From assembly GCA_021824175.1 (NCBI GenBank), contig JAKALP010000025.1:17813-81812 (forward strand): DNA of 64,000 bases. The letters are read 5' to 3'. Source of the DNA: Deltaproteobacteria bacterium (lineage in GTDB: Bacteria > Desulfobacterota > Desulfobacteria > Desulfobacterales > Desulfosarcinaceae). Below the pieces are notes generated by a model, which saw only the letters and a program-made list of their open reading frames with translations, did no database searches and had not been told where the DNA came from. The stretch's first letter is position 1, and the number at the start of each line of letters is the position of its first letter. This document shows positions 1 to 10,690 of the stretch, piece by piece. The position numbers and the translations under genes are program-made.

Positions 1-376
1 TATCAATACGCGGCCGGTAGTAAAAACCTTCGGTTTGGGCAAGGGTGACCAGCTGGCACAAGTTGCGGTACCCTTCCTGGTTTTGGGCCAACAGCACCAG
101 GTGGGTGAGCCCCTTGGCATCCAGGGGAGTTTTGTCGGCCAGCGTGCGCGGGGCCACGTAGCACTCACACCCGATGATGGGTTTGATACCGGCTTTCAGT
201 GCCATCTGGTAGAACTCGAGCGCGTTGAACATGGTGCCATGGTCGGTGATGGCTACACTATGCATGCCGAACGCTTTGGCTCGCTGAAAAAGGCTTTCCA
301 GCCGGATGGCGCCGTCCAGGAGGCTGTACATGGTGTGGACGTGGAGATGAACAAAATCGGTGGGGGTGTCGGTCAT
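1..376 (-). CDS. dnaE: DNA polymerase III alpha subunit, N-terminal part (runs off the left edge)
   Basis: The reverse strand encodes the first 125 residues of the replicative polymerase alpha subunit; the rest lies outside the window. The protein opens with MTDTPTDFVHLHVHTMYSLL, the HLHxHT-x-YSLLDGA signature of the PHP domain at the N-terminus of C-family polymerases. SVAITDHGTM, a GCECYVAP-type strand and the LTHLVLLAQN-x-EGYRNL segment follow, all standard for DnaE. The ATG at 376 has a GGAAG ribosome site five bases upstream. It is transcribed in the same direction as guaB but separated from it by about 190 bp of repeat-rich DNA. Identification is firm; nothing can be said about the polymerase core. 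Confidence 0.93.
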   Translation of the reverse strand, partial: MTDTPTDFVHLHVHTMYSLLDGAIRLESLFQRAKAFGMHSVAITDHGTMFNALEFYQMALKAGIKPIIGCECYVAPRTLADKTPLDAKGLTHLVLLAQNQEGYRNLCQLVTLAQTEGFYYRPRID

Positions 377-386
377 CTTTGCTTCC

Positions 387-2054
<1,668 letters not shown>

Positions 2055-2274
2055 TCACAGCCTATAGCTGATATTCTATTTAAATTTCAACAGCATACAA
2101 TTTATTGGGATCATAAATTCGTTACATTACCATATGTTGTGTTCAGCGATCAACCCCGGCATGGGATGGATCTTTGCTTCAGCGTGCTTCATGCCTTGAC
2201 TTTGACCATAGCCGATACTAAATACTTTCGCTTGCAAATAAATATCAACCGCTTTCGCTATCGATGGTCAATGT

Positions 2275-2889
2275 ATGGCAGTGATTTTTGAAATCAATCC
2301 AGTTAACCCTCAGGCGCGCAAAATCGACCAGGTGGTGACAGTGCTCAAAGAAGGCGGTGTCATCGCCTATCCCACGGATACCATTTACGGGATCGGCTGC
2401 GATATCATGAACAAAAAGGCCATTGAGCGGGTCTACCAGATTAAGAAACGGGCCAGGCACATTCCCTTCAGCTTTATTTGCTCTGACCTGAAAAATATCA
2501 GCCAATACGCTAAAGTTTCCAACTATGCTTACAAAACCATGCGACGTTTGTTGCCTGGCCCCTACACGTTTATTCTTGAGGGCTCCAATGAAGTGCCCAA
2601 AATGATGCTGACCAAACGTAAAACCGCTGGCATCCGAGTGCCGGATCACCCTATCTGCATGGCTATCATCGCCACCCTGGGCAACCCAATTATCTCTACC
2701 AGCGCCGCCACCCCCGAGGATGAGCTGCTGAGCGAGCCCTGGTTGATTAATGAATCTCTCGGGAAGTTACTGGATGTGGTCATTGATGGCGGACCGGTCC
2801 CAGGTATACCCTCCAGTGTTATTTCATTGATCGGTGACGAGCCCCAGGTGCTACGCAAGGCGTTGGGAGATGTCTCCATCTTTGAATGA
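2275..2889 (+). CDS. YrdC/YciO/Sua5-family protein (threonylcarbamoyl-AMP synthase fold)
   Basis: This 204-residue protein matches the YrdC/Sua5 fold that makes threonylcarbamoyl-AMP for tRNA t6A37. The motif GGVIAYPTDTIYGIGCD (residues about 27-43) and KKRARHIPFSFIC supply the ATP/threonine pocket, and GIRVPDHP and IISTSAA follow. The opening (INPVNPQ-x-RKIDQ) is closer to the YciO branch than to TsaC, so whether it provides t6A synthesis is uncertain. No strong ribosome site precedes the ATG; the start is chosen because family alignment begins there. It points towards sppA, which is convergent. Confidence 0.85.
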   Translation: MAVIFEINPVNPQARKIDQVVTVLKEGGVIAYPTDTIYGIGCDIMNKKAIERVYQIKKRARHIPFSFICSDLKNISQYAKVSNYAYKTMRRLLPGPYTFILEGSNEVPKMMLTKRKTAGIRVPDHPICMAIIATLGNPIISTSAATPEDELLSEPWLINESLGKLLDVVIDGGPVPGIPSSVISLIGDEPQVLRKALGDVSIFE

Positions 2890-2991
2890 TGGGGATTGGT
2901 TGAATCGTTAATTGGCTAATTGATCCATTGGTGGGAGTCGCCCTTAAGCGTGCGGCCCCCCGAGTTTCGAACATCTCAACCATTGTCCCAA

Positions 2992-3876
2992 TCAACGCAA
3001 TACGGCCTCCGGTCGAAGCCTGGATCTGAGCATGTTTTTATTCCACAGGTGCAAGGCCGACTCCATGAGATATTCAAGAAAAGATAGCCGATCTTTCTCC
3101 GGATAGACCGTTTCTACTTCCCCTTCGATGCCACCCAATTCGCCGGCCCACTGCACGGCGTCTTCAAAGTTCCCCAAACGGTCTACCAAGCCGAGATTCT
3201 TAGCATCCTCACCGGTGAAGATTCGACCATCGGCAATGGCCTCGACATTGGTTAGCTCAATGCCGCGGCCCTGGGCAATATCTTCGATGAACTGGCGATG
3301 AATATTCTTGGCCAGATCCTCCAGCAATGACTTCTCCTGGCGAGTCATTTTGCGCACGGGCGAGCCGATGTCTTTGTACTCGCCACTTTTTATCACCACG
3401 GGGGATAGTCCGATTTTAGACAACAAATCTTCGAAATTGGTATACCCCATGATAACGCCGATACTGCCCGTGATTGTTCCAGGATTGGCCACGATGCCAT
3501 TGCCCGCTGCGGATATGTAATAACCGCCCGATGCGGCCACGGAGCCCATGGAGATGATCACCTTTTTTTCAGGAATGGTTTTACGGATTTCGCGGTAGAT
3601 CTCCTGAGAAGGGCCAACCGCGCCGCCGGGCGAATCCACCCGAACAACGATGGCTTTGATGGACTCTTCTTCTCTGAACTCCTTGATTTGGTCAATAATC
3701 TCTTTGCTGTCGGCGATGGTGCCCACCACTTCGATGACGCCCACCTTATCACCATCGTATTTTACTTTATCGCCGGATACGGACATGATCATGATGGATA
3801 AAAATATCATGCTCACGGTGCCCATGGCGGCCAAAAGCAGAAGAAAAAAGAGATAAGGATGCCTGCGTGTAAACAT
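2992..3876 (-). CDS. sppA: Signal peptide peptidase SppA, short form
   Basis: This is a membrane-anchored serine protease (S49) that degrades cleaved signal peptides. It has 294 residues, the single-domain length rather than the tandem E. coli form. One N-terminal membrane segment spans about residues 8-33. The Ser/Lys dyad is visible: Ser116 in GSVAASGGYY and Lys168 in SGEYKDIGSP. DSPGG near residue 81 and TGSIGVI near 136 are typical. It lies 86 bp downstream of rpsA on the same strand, with a strong terminator hairpin between them, so it may have separate or read-through expression. Confidence 0.94.
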   Translation of the reverse strand: MFTRRHPYLFFLLLLAAMGTVSMIFLSIMIMSVSGDKVKYDGDKVGVIEVVGTIADSKEIIDQIKEFREEESIKAIVVRVDSPGGAVGPSQEIYREIRKTIPEKKVIISMGSVAASGGYYISAAGNGIVANPGTITGSIGVIMGYTNFEDLLSKIGLSPVVIKSGEYKDIGSPVRKMTRQEKSLLEDLAKNIHRQFIEDIAQGRGIELTNVEAIADGRIFTGEDAKNLGLVDRLGNFEDAVQWAGELGGIEGEVETVYPEKDRLSFLEYLMESALHLWNKNMLRSRLRPEAVLR

Positions 3877-3891
3877 GAGCTTTACTCCTTA

Positions 3892-3934
3892 ATAATGAAA
3901 CGGCCGGCGGAAGAACTTCTTCCCCACCGGCCGT
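3892..3934 (-). terminator. Intrinsic terminator downstream of rpsA
   Basis: On the reverse strand ACGGCCGG (with GGGGAAG) pairs with CTTCC and CCGGCCGT around a short AAGTT loop, giving a long GC-rich stem (3900-3934). It is followed by TTTCATTATT. It sits just after the rpsA stop at 3963 and before the sppA start at 3876, so it probably sets the rpsA/sppA ratio. Confidence 0.7.
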
Positions 3935-3962
3935 TGGATCGCAATCAGAATGAAGATAAGCG

Positions 3963-5765
3963 CTATTCTTCGTTAAGTTTTTCCTGCAGATTTTCCCGGA
4001 GAATTTCTCCGAATGCCGATGTGGCCGGCCCCATGTTGTTTACATATTCGCTAAGATACTCCTGGTCACTGGCCATCTCCAACCGCTTGATGGACAAGCC
4101 GATGCGCCGCTCCTCGCTGTTGATATTCATGACCATGGCTTTGATGGGATCGCCGACATTGAACATACCCACCGGGGTTTTGACCTTTTCACGGCTGATT
4201 TCGGAGACATGCACCAGACCTTCAATGCCCTCTTCCAGTTCCACGAAGACACCAAAATCGGTGACGTTGGTCACATTGCCGGTAATCTCTTTGCCCACAG
4301 CGTAGCGCTGGGCCACGGTTTCCCACGGATCGGCCTGCAATTGCTTGACGCCCAGGGAGAAGCGCTCATTATCCTTGTCAATCTCCAGAACGATGGCTTG
4401 AACCGTGTCGCCTTTCTTGTAGATCTCGGAAGGGTGTTTGATCCGCTTGGTCCAGGACAGATCAGAGATATGCACCAAGCCGTCAATGCCTTCATCGATA
4501 CCGATGAACAAACCAAAATCGGTGATATTTTTAATTTTGCCTTCAATGGTGGTGCCCACCGGATACTTGTCGCTGATCACATCCCAGGGATTGGGACTTG
4601 CCTGCTTCATGCCCAGGGAGATACGCCGGTTTTCCGATTTGATATCGAGAACCACCGCTTCAACTTCTTCACCCACCGAAACGATTTTGTTGGGGTGACG
4701 TACCTTGCGGGTCCAGGACATTTCGGAAACATGGATCAATCCTTCGATCCCCTCTTCCAGCTCCACAAAGGCGCCATAATCGGTCAGGCTTACCACCCGG
4801 CCGGAAACACGGGAGCCAACCGTATATTTTTGGGCGGCCAATGACCAAGGATCAGGGACAAGCTGCTTCATGCCCAAGGAGACGCGCTCGCGCTCCAGAT
4901 CCAGATTGAGCACTTTGACATTGATTTCATCCCCGACCTTGAACAGTTCAGAGGGGTGTTTGACCCGTCCCCAGGAGATGTCGGTGATATGCAGCAATCC
5001 GTCCACACCGCCCAAATCCACGAAGACGCCGTATTCGGTAATATTCTTGACCGTACCCTGCACCACCTTGCCCTCATGGATGGTGGCCAGGGTGTTGCTG
5101 CGCTTGGATTCCCGCTCGGTTTCGAGGATGGCGCGCCGGGAGAGAACGATGTTGCTTCTCTTACGGTTGAATTTGAGCACTTTGAATTTATAGGTCTTGC
5201 CGACCATCTCGTCCAGATTGCGCACCGGGCGCAAATCAGCCTGGGAACCGGGCAAGAAGGCAGTGACGCCGATATCGACGGAGAACCCCCCTTTGACGCG
5301 GCTGGCAATCACACCCTCCACGGGCTGATCCGCTTCAAATGCTTTTTTGATATCTTCCCAGACTTTGACTTTTTCCGCTTTTTCTTTGGATAGGACAACG
5401 ACTTCATTTTCATCGTCCCACCACTCCACCATAACTTCTATGCGATCACCCGGTTGGGCGCTAACCTGACCGTTTTCATCTTGAAATTCGCCAATGCGGA
5501 TCTGACCTTCGGATTTATATCCGATATCAACCAGCACGTGATCTTTATCTACCGAAATGATTCTGCCGGTAACCACTTCGCCTTCGGCAAAGCGCTTGAA
5601 ACTTTCCTCATAAAGATCCATGAGGTCGTCCATGGAAGCCTCGGATGAGGTGCCTCCTTCATTGGTCCCTTTGCCGGAACGGGTGGTTGAATCTTCGGAT
5701 CTTGATCTTGAGGTGTTTGGATCGATGGTTGTTTCTTCGGTTTCGTTTTCGACAATGCTGTTCAT
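3963..5765 (-). CDS. rpsA: 30S ribosomal protein S1
   Basis: S1 binds mRNA on the small ribosomal subunit and helps initiation. The 600-residue protein contains six S1 (OB-fold) repeats, the full Gram-negative set. They begin with GEVVTGRIISVDKDHVLVDI, VEGVIASRVKGGFSVDI, VQGTVKNITEYGVFVDLG, VSGRVVSLTDYGAFVEL, IEGKIKNITDFGLFIGI and ITGNVTNVTDFGVFVEL. The last four carry the typical GLxHxSxxSW turn. An acidic, low-complexity N-terminal stretch of about 55 residues precedes repeat 1. A G-rich ribosome site precedes the ATG. It follows hisC and cmk on the same strand, a common gene order. Confidence 0.97.
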   Translation of the reverse strand: MNSIVENETEETTIDPNTSRSRSEDSTTRSGKGTNEGGTSSEASMDDLMDLYEESFKRFAEGEVVTGRIISVDKDHVLVDIGYKSEGQIRIGEFQDENGQVSAQPGDRIEVMVEWWDDENEVVVLSKEKAEKVKVWEDIKKAFEADQPVEGVIASRVKGGFSVDIGVTAFLPGSQADLRPVRNLDEMVGKTYKFKVLKFNRKRSNIVLSRRAILETERESKRSNTLATIHEGKVVQGTVKNITEYGVFVDLGGVDGLLHITDISWGRVKHPSELFKVGDEINVKVLNLDLERERVSLGMKQLVPDPWSLAAQKYTVGSRVSGRVVSLTDYGAFVELEEGIEGLIHVSEMSWTRKVRHPNKIVSVGEEVEAVVLDIKSENRRISLGMKQASPNPWDVISDKYPVGTTIEGKIKNITDFGLFIGIDEGIDGLVHISDLSWTKRIKHPSEIYKKGDTVQAIVLEIDKDNERFSLGVKQLQADPWETVAQRYAVGKEITGNVTNVTDFGVFVELEEGIEGLVHVSEISREKVKTPVGMFNVGDPIKAMVMNINSEERRIGLSIKRLEMASDQEYLSEYVNNMGPATSAFGEILRENLQEKLNEE

Positions 5766-5827
5766 GTGAATGATAGTTCCCCCTAAGCCGATTTTCGCCG
5801 TAGCACTTCCTGTGGCGTAGCTTTAGC

Positions 5828-5856
5828 TCTATACTCAAGGGTCTGGCAAAATGCAA
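5828..5856 (-). promoter_or_regulatory. Candidate sigma-70 type promoter for rpsA
   Basis: On the reverse strand TTGCAT (5856-5851) and TATAGA (5833-5828) are separated by exactly 17 bases, about 65 bases upstream of the rpsA ATG. The -35 element is weak (three of six consensus bases) and the -10 matches four of six, so this is a suggestion only. Confidence 0.3.
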
Positions 5857-5960
5857 TCACAAAATTCGAAAATGTCAGCTGGGAGCTGCTTTTCCCGCCT
5901 CCATGGCGCTTGAAAGAGGCATATCGATTGAGTAGGAAATCGCGCGAGGCGCAGGCTGAT

Positions 5961-6653
5961 CTACTGAATTTGTTCGATGTAATCCAACATTTGATGGATT
6001 ACCTGATCCAAGGTTAAATGGGTGGAGTCAATTCGTACAGCATCTTCAGCCGGTTGCAGGGGGGCCAGTGACCGCGTGCTGTCATTATGGTCGCGTTGAA
6101 GCATCTGTTTTTCAACGGATTCAAGGGATGGGCGCTCTCCTTTTTGAACGATAAGCTCCTCATGGCGTCGGCGGGCCCGTATGTGGGGATCGGCGTCCAG
6201 GAAGAATTTGGCTTCGGCCTGTGGGAATACCACGGTGCCCATATCGCGACCTTCAGCCACCACCCCTTTCTGTTCGCCCAGTTGCCGTTGAACGGTCAGC
6301 AGAAATCGCCGTACCACGGATCTGGCTGAAACTGCTGAGGCCATCATAGAAATTTGCGGGGTACGAAGGCGCCCGGTCACATCATCCTGATTCACCAGGA
6401 CACGCAATCCATCAGCCGACGAACGCAAATCGATCACCATATCCCGGCACAGGGATTCCAAGGCCAGGTCGTCATCCACGGCAATCCCCCTGTCCGTTGC
6501 CGCTACGGCCACTGCCCGGTAAAGAGCGCCGGTGTCCAGATAGCGATAGCCCAGCTTATCCGCCAGAAGCTTGCTGATCGTGGTTTTCCCGGCGCCTGCG
6601 GGCCCGTCGATGGTTACGATAATCTTTTTGAATGGCTTCTGGACGCGTTCCAT
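5961..6653 (-). CDS. cmk: Cytidylate kinase
   Basis: Phosphorylates CMP and dCMP to the diphosphates with ATP. It has 230 residues, usual for the family. The P-loop GPAGAGKTTISK is at residues 17-28, followed by the typical YLDTGALYRAVA acceptor-site motif and GRDMGTVVFPQAEAKFFLDA, diagnostic for Cmk. An AGAGGGG ribosome site precedes the ATG. It starts only ten bases after the hisC stop, so hisC-cmk is an operon, with rpsA 195 bp further on. Confidence 0.97.
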   Translation of the reverse strand: MERVQKPFKKIIVTIDGPAGAGKTTISKLLADKLGYRYLDTGALYRAVAVAATDRGIAVDDDLALESLCRDMVIDLRSSADGLRVLVNQDDVTGRLRTPQISMMASAVSARSVVRRFLLTVQRQLGEQKGVVAEGRDMGTVVFPQAEAKFFLDADPHIRARRRHEELIVQKGERPSLESVEKQMLQRDHNDSTRSLAPLQPAEDAVRIDSTHLTLDQVIHQMLDYIEQIQ

Positions 6654-6663
6654 ATTGACCCCT

Positions 6664-7755
6664 CTATAAAACTTGGTCCAATGCGGTTAGAAACCGCTGA
6701 TTCTCCTCCGGCAATCCGACGCTTAAGCGGATGAACCGCGGATAGCCATAGGCGCGCATGGAACGTACGATCACACCGTGATGCAGCAAGCGTTCGAAAA
6801 CCTCATCCGCTGGCCGTTGCACATCGATGAGAAAGAAGTTGGCTTGACTGGCATATGATCGCAGCCCCCGTTTTTTCAGTTGGGCATATAGAAAATCTAA
6901 ACCCTGATGCACGACCTCAAGGGATTTTTTTAGGAAGGCCTCATCGTCCAATGCGGCCGTGGCACCGACCTGGGCCAAGGAGTTGACATTGAAGGGCATC
7001 CGCACGCGTTGAAGCAATTCGGCCAAGGCTGCGTCCATGACCCCGTAGCCCACCCGCAGACCCGCTAAGCCATAGGCCTTGCTGAAGGTACGCAAGGTGG
7101 CGACCATGGGTTTGGACCCTAGAAAAGAGATACCGGAGGCGCAGCGACTATCCCGCACAAATTCATAATAGGCTTCATCCACCACCACCAACACATCCTG
7201 CGGCAAGGCCGACAGAAACGCTTCGAACTCAGAGCGTCCCACCACCGTGCCCGTGGGATTATTGGGGTTGCAGATAAAAATCATCCGGGTATGCGGCCCG
7301 ACTTTATCCAGAATTCCTTCCAGATCAATAGCCAGATCTTTCAATGGGATTTTAACGGGAATAGCTCCAGCGCTTTGGGCCACGATGGTGTACATGAGAA
7401 ACGACGGGTCTGGTACCAGCACCTCATCACCCGGCTGCAGCAAAATCCTGGCCAGCATGCCCAGCAAGTCATCCGAGCCATTACCCAGCACGATTTGACT
7501 GGGTGAGATTTTCCAATAATTGCTCAAGCGCTGGGTCAGCTCGTAGCCGGCGCCGTCAGGATAACGATGCAGTTTGGCGGTCGCGGCCCCGATGGCCGCC
7601 AAAGCCTTGGGCGAGGGACCCAATGGATTCTCATTGGAGGCCAATTTTATTGAATTGCTGACACCGTACTCGCGTTCCAGTTCCTCAATGGGTTTGCCCG
7701 GAACATAGGGTGCAATGCCTTTGATATAATCTGGGATGGGAAGTTTCATGGTCAC
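6664..7755 (-). CDS. hisC: Histidinol-phosphate aminotransferase
   Basis: This PLP enzyme transfers the amino group from glutamate to imidazole-acetol phosphate in histidine synthesis. The 363-residue protein shows KLASNENPLGPSP near residue 37, CNPNNPTGTVV near 162, VDEAYYEF near 192 and the PLP lysine at residue 226 in TFSKAYGLAGLRVGYG. Reading starts at a GTG (7755) preceded by AGGCG at good spacing; an ATG two codons later is the alternative. It leads the hisC-cmk pair. Related fold-I aminotransferases can use aromatic substrates, but the sequence is typical HisC. Confidence 0.93.
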   Translation of the reverse strand: MTMKLPIPDYIKGIAPYVPGKPIEELEREYGVSNSIKLASNENPLGPSPKALAAIGAATAKLHRYPDGAGYELTQRLSNYWKISPSQIVLGNGSDDLLGMLARILLQPGDEVLVPDPSFLMYTIVAQSAGAIPVKIPLKDLAIDLEGILDKVGPHTRMIFICNPNNPTGTVVGRSEFEAFLSALPQDVLVVVDEAYYEFVRDSRCASGISFLGSKPMVATLRTFSKAYGLAGLRVGYGVMDAALAELLQRVRMPFNVNSLAQVGATAALDDEAFLKKSLEVVHQGLDFLYAQLKKRGLRSYASQANFFLIDVQRPADEVFERLLHHGVIVRSMRAYGYPRFIRLSVGLPEENQRFLTALDQVL

Positions 7756-7966
7756 GGTAACACGCCTATTTTGAAGTCAGTCGCTCAATGCTGGAAATAA
7801 TCTGCTATTCTTACCGTGGCTTGAGTAGTCAGCATCCAGGCGCCAGGGATCAGAATAGATCGCTTCTGACTGCTGAATACCGACTCCCGATTACCGCTAT
7901 AAGTCCAGTCAGTAAAGGAAATGAGTCGATTTGTAGTATTGATCTTTCGCAGGCAAAACCTGCGGC

Positions 7967-8500
7967 TCACTCCGCCGCTTTGATGCCCGCCTCCAAAGCC
8001 TTGATATTCAAAGGGATCAAATTGGGGCGTTTGGCAAATTCCACTTCAATGCTATGCCGTAAAGCATCGAGGGAAACCATTTTGGAGCGGGCTACAAAGG
8101 CCGCCAACGCCACGATATTGGCGGCCTTGCCATTGCCTGCCTCGGTGGCGATCTCCCCGGCCGGAACACGCAGCTCATCCAAATCCTGGCGCCCGGTATC
8201 GACGGTAATGAGAGAAGAGTTAATTAATACGACGCCACCAGGCTTAATGGCCTGGGCGAACTTTTCCAGCGAAGGCCGATTCATGGCCACCAGGTGCTTC
8301 GGGTTTTTGATTATGGGCGAGCCGATGGGACGATCACTGACCACCACCAGACAATAAGCGGTTCCGCCCCGCATCTCCGGCCCATAGGAGGGAATCCAAG
8401 CTACTTCAAACCCTTCTTCCATGGCGGCATGGGCCAGAATTTTACCGCTGAGCAGGATACCTTGCCCGCCAAAACCGGCAAACATCACTTCATTTTGCAT
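7967..8500 (-). CDS. 2-oxoacid:ferredoxin oxidoreductase, gamma subunit
   Basis: This 177-residue subunit of a CoA-dependent 2-oxoacid:ferredoxin oxidoreductase has the conserved opening MFAGFGGQGILLSGKILAHA and a SYGPEMRGGTAYCLVVVSD segment, diagnostic of the gamma domain. The last gene of the delta-alpha-beta-gamma operon, it overlaps the beta gene by 11 bp. With its partners it would decarboxylate a 2-oxoacid to acyl-CoA and reduced ferredoxin. Substrate (2-oxoglutarate or branched-chain 2-oxoacid) cannot be decided from sequence alone. The start ATG sits inside the beta reading frame, a sign of translational coupling. Confidence 0.92.
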   Translation of the reverse strand: MQNEVMFAGFGGQGILLSGKILAHAAMEEGFEVAWIPSYGPEMRGGTAYCLVVVSDRPIGSPIIKNPKHLVAMNRPSLEKFAQAIKPGGVVLINSSLITVDTGRQDLDELRVPAGEIATEAGNGKAANIVALAAFVARSKMVSLDALRHSIEVEFAKRPNLIPLNIKALEAGIKAAE

Positions 8501-9251
8501 GAGCCGGTTCCTCCTCTGGCGGTGTTTTCACATCGCCCAACGGATAGTAAGGCAGCAGTACATCCTCCGTCCACTGGATAGCCTCCTGGGGTGTCATGCC
8601 CCAGTTGGTCGGACAGGTGCTGACCACCTCGACGAATGAGAAGCAGCGGTTTTCCATCTGATAGGTGAAGGCCTGGCGGATGGCCTTTTTCGTTTTCTGG
8701 ATATACTTGGGGCGGATCACGGTTTGACGGGTGATGAAAGCTGGTGTCACCAGGCTGCCCAATAATTCCGCCACCCGGATGGGCATCCCGACTTCAGCGG
8801 TTTTACGCCCAAAGGGCGAAGTAGTGGTCCGCTGGCCGGGCATAGTGGTCGGTGCCATTTGTCCGCCGGTCATGCCATATATGGCGTTGTTGACGAAAAT
8901 GGTTGTGAATTTCTCGCCCCGGTTGGCGGCATGAACGATCTCACCCATGCCGATGCTGGCCAGATCGCCGTCGCCCTGATAGGTAAACACAATGAGATCG
9001 GGCCGCACCCGCTTGATGCCGGTGGCCATGGCCGGTGCCCTGCCGTGGGCTGCTTCCTGAAAATCGCAGTCAATATAATTGTAGGCCAGTACCGCACATC
9101 CCACGGGCGCAATGCCCACCGTACGGCCCCGGATGGCCAGTTCATCGATGGTCTCAGCCACCAGGCGATGAATCACGCCATGGGTGCAACCCGGGCAATA
9201 ATGGGTCGGGGTGCTGGACAGAGCCTGGGGTTTTTGAAAGGTCTTCGCCAT
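8490..9251 (-). CDS. 2-oxoacid:ferredoxin oxidoreductase, beta subunit (TPP-binding)
   Basis: The 253-residue catalytic subunit binds thiamine diphosphate through the GDGDLASIGMGE and VNNAIYGMTGGQ motif (residues about 95-135). The N-terminal HYCPGCTHG segment and GIAPVGCAV are typical of the KorB/VorA group, which lacks the extra cysteine cluster of pyruvate enzymes. A GGAG ribosome site lies upstream of the ATG. It follows the alpha subunit after 66 bp and overlaps gamma. The context points to amino-acid or 2-oxoacid catabolism coupled to ferredoxin. Confidence 0.93.
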   Translation of the reverse strand: MAKTFQKPQALSSTPTHYCPGCTHGVIHRLVAETIDELAIRGRTVGIAPVGCAVLAYNYIDCDFQEAAHGRAPAMATGIKRVRPDLIVFTYQGDGDLASIGMGEIVHAANRGEKFTTIFVNNAIYGMTGGQMAPTTMPGQRTTTSPFGRKTAEVGMPIRVAELLGSLVTPAFITRQTVIRPKYIQKTKKAIRQAFTYQMENRCFSFVEVVSTCPTNWGMTPQEAIQWTEDVLLPYYPLGDVKTPPEEEPAHAK

Positions 9252-9317
9252 TGAATTACTTTTCTCCTTACAAACAGGCCAAAATCAAAATATGTAGGCG
9301 TTTTGCACGCAGATCCT

Positions 9318-10406
9318 TTAATAACTCTTATGAAGCGCCAAGGTGCTTTTTACCAGCTCAATGATCTCTTCCGGAGTGGGCACATCGCCGCCGCATTTGC
9401 CGTACCACTTTACCGGACGAGCCCCCAGAACACTTCGCTCCACATCTTCGACCATTTGCCCCATGCTCATTTCGATGCACAAGACATGACGGCAACTCTC
9501 CTTGCGGGCCGCCTCCCGGACTGCTGCTTCGGGATAAGGAAAAAGGGTTTGGGGTCGAATGAGCCCCACGTCAATCCCTTGTTCCTTGAGGGTGGCGATG
9601 GCGGTCTTACACACCCGGCTCATGGTGCCATAGGCGACAATCAGAATGCGGTAATCGCCTTCGGTGTTATAGGCCTCAAAGCAGACATCTTCTTTTTTCA
9701 TGCGCTCGTACTTATCGCGCAAGATCAAGTTATTGTTATTCAAGATCTGCGAATCCAAAAACAGGGAGCGCACGAGATTGCGGGTTTTGCTTTTGCGGTG
9801 ATCCATGCCGTTGGTGGCCCAGGTGTTTTTGTTGGAGGGCACGCTTTTCAAATGATCGGGGAACTCCACGGGTTCCATCATCTGTCCGATGAGACCATCG
9901 CCCAGAATCATCACTGGATTGCGATATTTTTCCGCCAAGGGGAAGGCCCGCATCACCATCTCGGCCGCTTCCTGCACACCTTCGGGCGCCATGACAAACA
10001 ACCGGCAATCGCCGTGGCCAATTCCTTTGGTGGCTTGCAGGTAGTCCCCTTGGGAGGGCAGAATGCCGCCCAGGCCGGGTCCGCCGCGCATGATATTGAC
10101 AAACACGGCCGGCAGTTGAGCGCCGCACAGATAACTGATGGCCTCGCTCATCAGACTGATGCCGGGGCTGGATGAGGTAGTAAAAACCCGCACGCCGGCG
10201 CCGGCTGCCCCGAATATCATATACGAGACCGCCACTTCGCTTTCGCCTTGCAGAAAGACGCCATTGACTTCCTGCATGCGCCAGGCGAGATATTCAGCCA
10301 CTTCGGATTGCGGGGTGATGGGATAGGCAAAATAGTTGAGACACCCAGCCCGGATGGCGGCCTCGGCAATGGCTTCATTGCCTTTCATCAATACTTTGGA
10401 CATCAT
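9318..10406 (-). CDS. 2-oxoacid:ferredoxin oxidoreductase, alpha subunit (VorB/KorA type)
   Basis: The 362-residue alpha subunit carries the pyrimidine-binding and transketolase C-terminal domains. Recognisable segments are KGNEAIAEAAIRAGC, YPITPQSE, QGESEVAVSYMIFGAAGAG, TTSSSPGISLMSEAISY and the C-terminal CIEMSMGQMVEDVERSVLG. This pattern is usually named VorB (3-methyl-2-oxobutanoate) or KorA. The annotated ATG touches the ferredoxin stop codon (TAA-ATG-ATG). The GGAG site lies only three bases before the first ATG and six before the second, so translation may begin at the second (10403). Confidence 0.92.
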   Translation of the reverse strand: MMSKVLMKGNEAIAEAAIRAGCLNYFAYPITPQSEVAEYLAWRMQEVNGVFLQGESEVAVSYMIFGAAGAGVRVFTTSSSPGISLMSEAISYLCGAQLPAVFVNIMRGGPGLGGILPSQGDYLQATKGIGHGDCRLFVMAPEGVQEAAEMVMRAFPLAEKYRNPVMILGDGLIGQMMEPVEFPDHLKSVPSNKNTWATNGMDHRKSKTRNLVRSLFLDSQILNNNNLILRDKYERMKKEDVCFEAYNTEGDYRILIVAYGTMSRVCKTAIATLKEQGIDVGLIRPQTLFPYPEAAVREAARKESCRHVLCIEMSMGQMVEDVERSVLGARPVKWYGKCGGDVPTPEEIIELVKSTLALHKSY

Positions 10407-10670
10407 TTACTCCTGTTTGGATCGTGATCTTTTCGTGCCACTGCCACAAACGGCAGTATCGGTCTGCTCGGTAATGCTGATGGCCACGTCCGGACACATC
10501 GTGCAGCAAATGGCGCACAGAACGCAATCCTCAGGCCGGGCCTGATAGGCTGGAAAATAGCCCAAGGCATTGACCTTATCTGTAAGGTCAAGCACCTTTT
10601 TAGGGCATACCATGACACAGAGGCCGCATCCTTTGCATCGGTCTACATCGATTTGATAACAATAGGGCAT
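10407..10670 (-). CDS. Two-cluster 4Fe-4S ferredoxin subunit (delta) of the 2-oxoacid oxidoreductase
   Basis: This 87-residue ferredoxin has two cysteine motifs, CKGCGLCVMVCP and CVLCAICCTMCP, each binding a 4Fe-4S cluster. An extra cysteine pair makes the second motif slightly irregular. It is the first gene of the delta-alpha-beta-gamma operon and passes electrons from the TPP subunit to free ferredoxin. The C-terminal tail (about 20 residues, basic) is not conserved-looking. A TCTCC complement upstream gives a good ribosome site. Confidence 0.92.
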   Translation of the reverse strand: MPYCYQIDVDRCKGCGLCVMVCPKKVLDLTDKVNALGYFPAYQARPEDCVLCAICCTMCPDVAISITEQTDTAVCGSGTKRSRSKQE

Positions 10671-10690
10671 CCACTTCTCCTTAAAAGAGC

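Noticed and set aside
2245..2649. Long reverse frames opposite the YrdC-like gene and opposite several other genes
   Set aside because: They mirror codon structure of the real genes and lack ribosome sites and recognisable domains.
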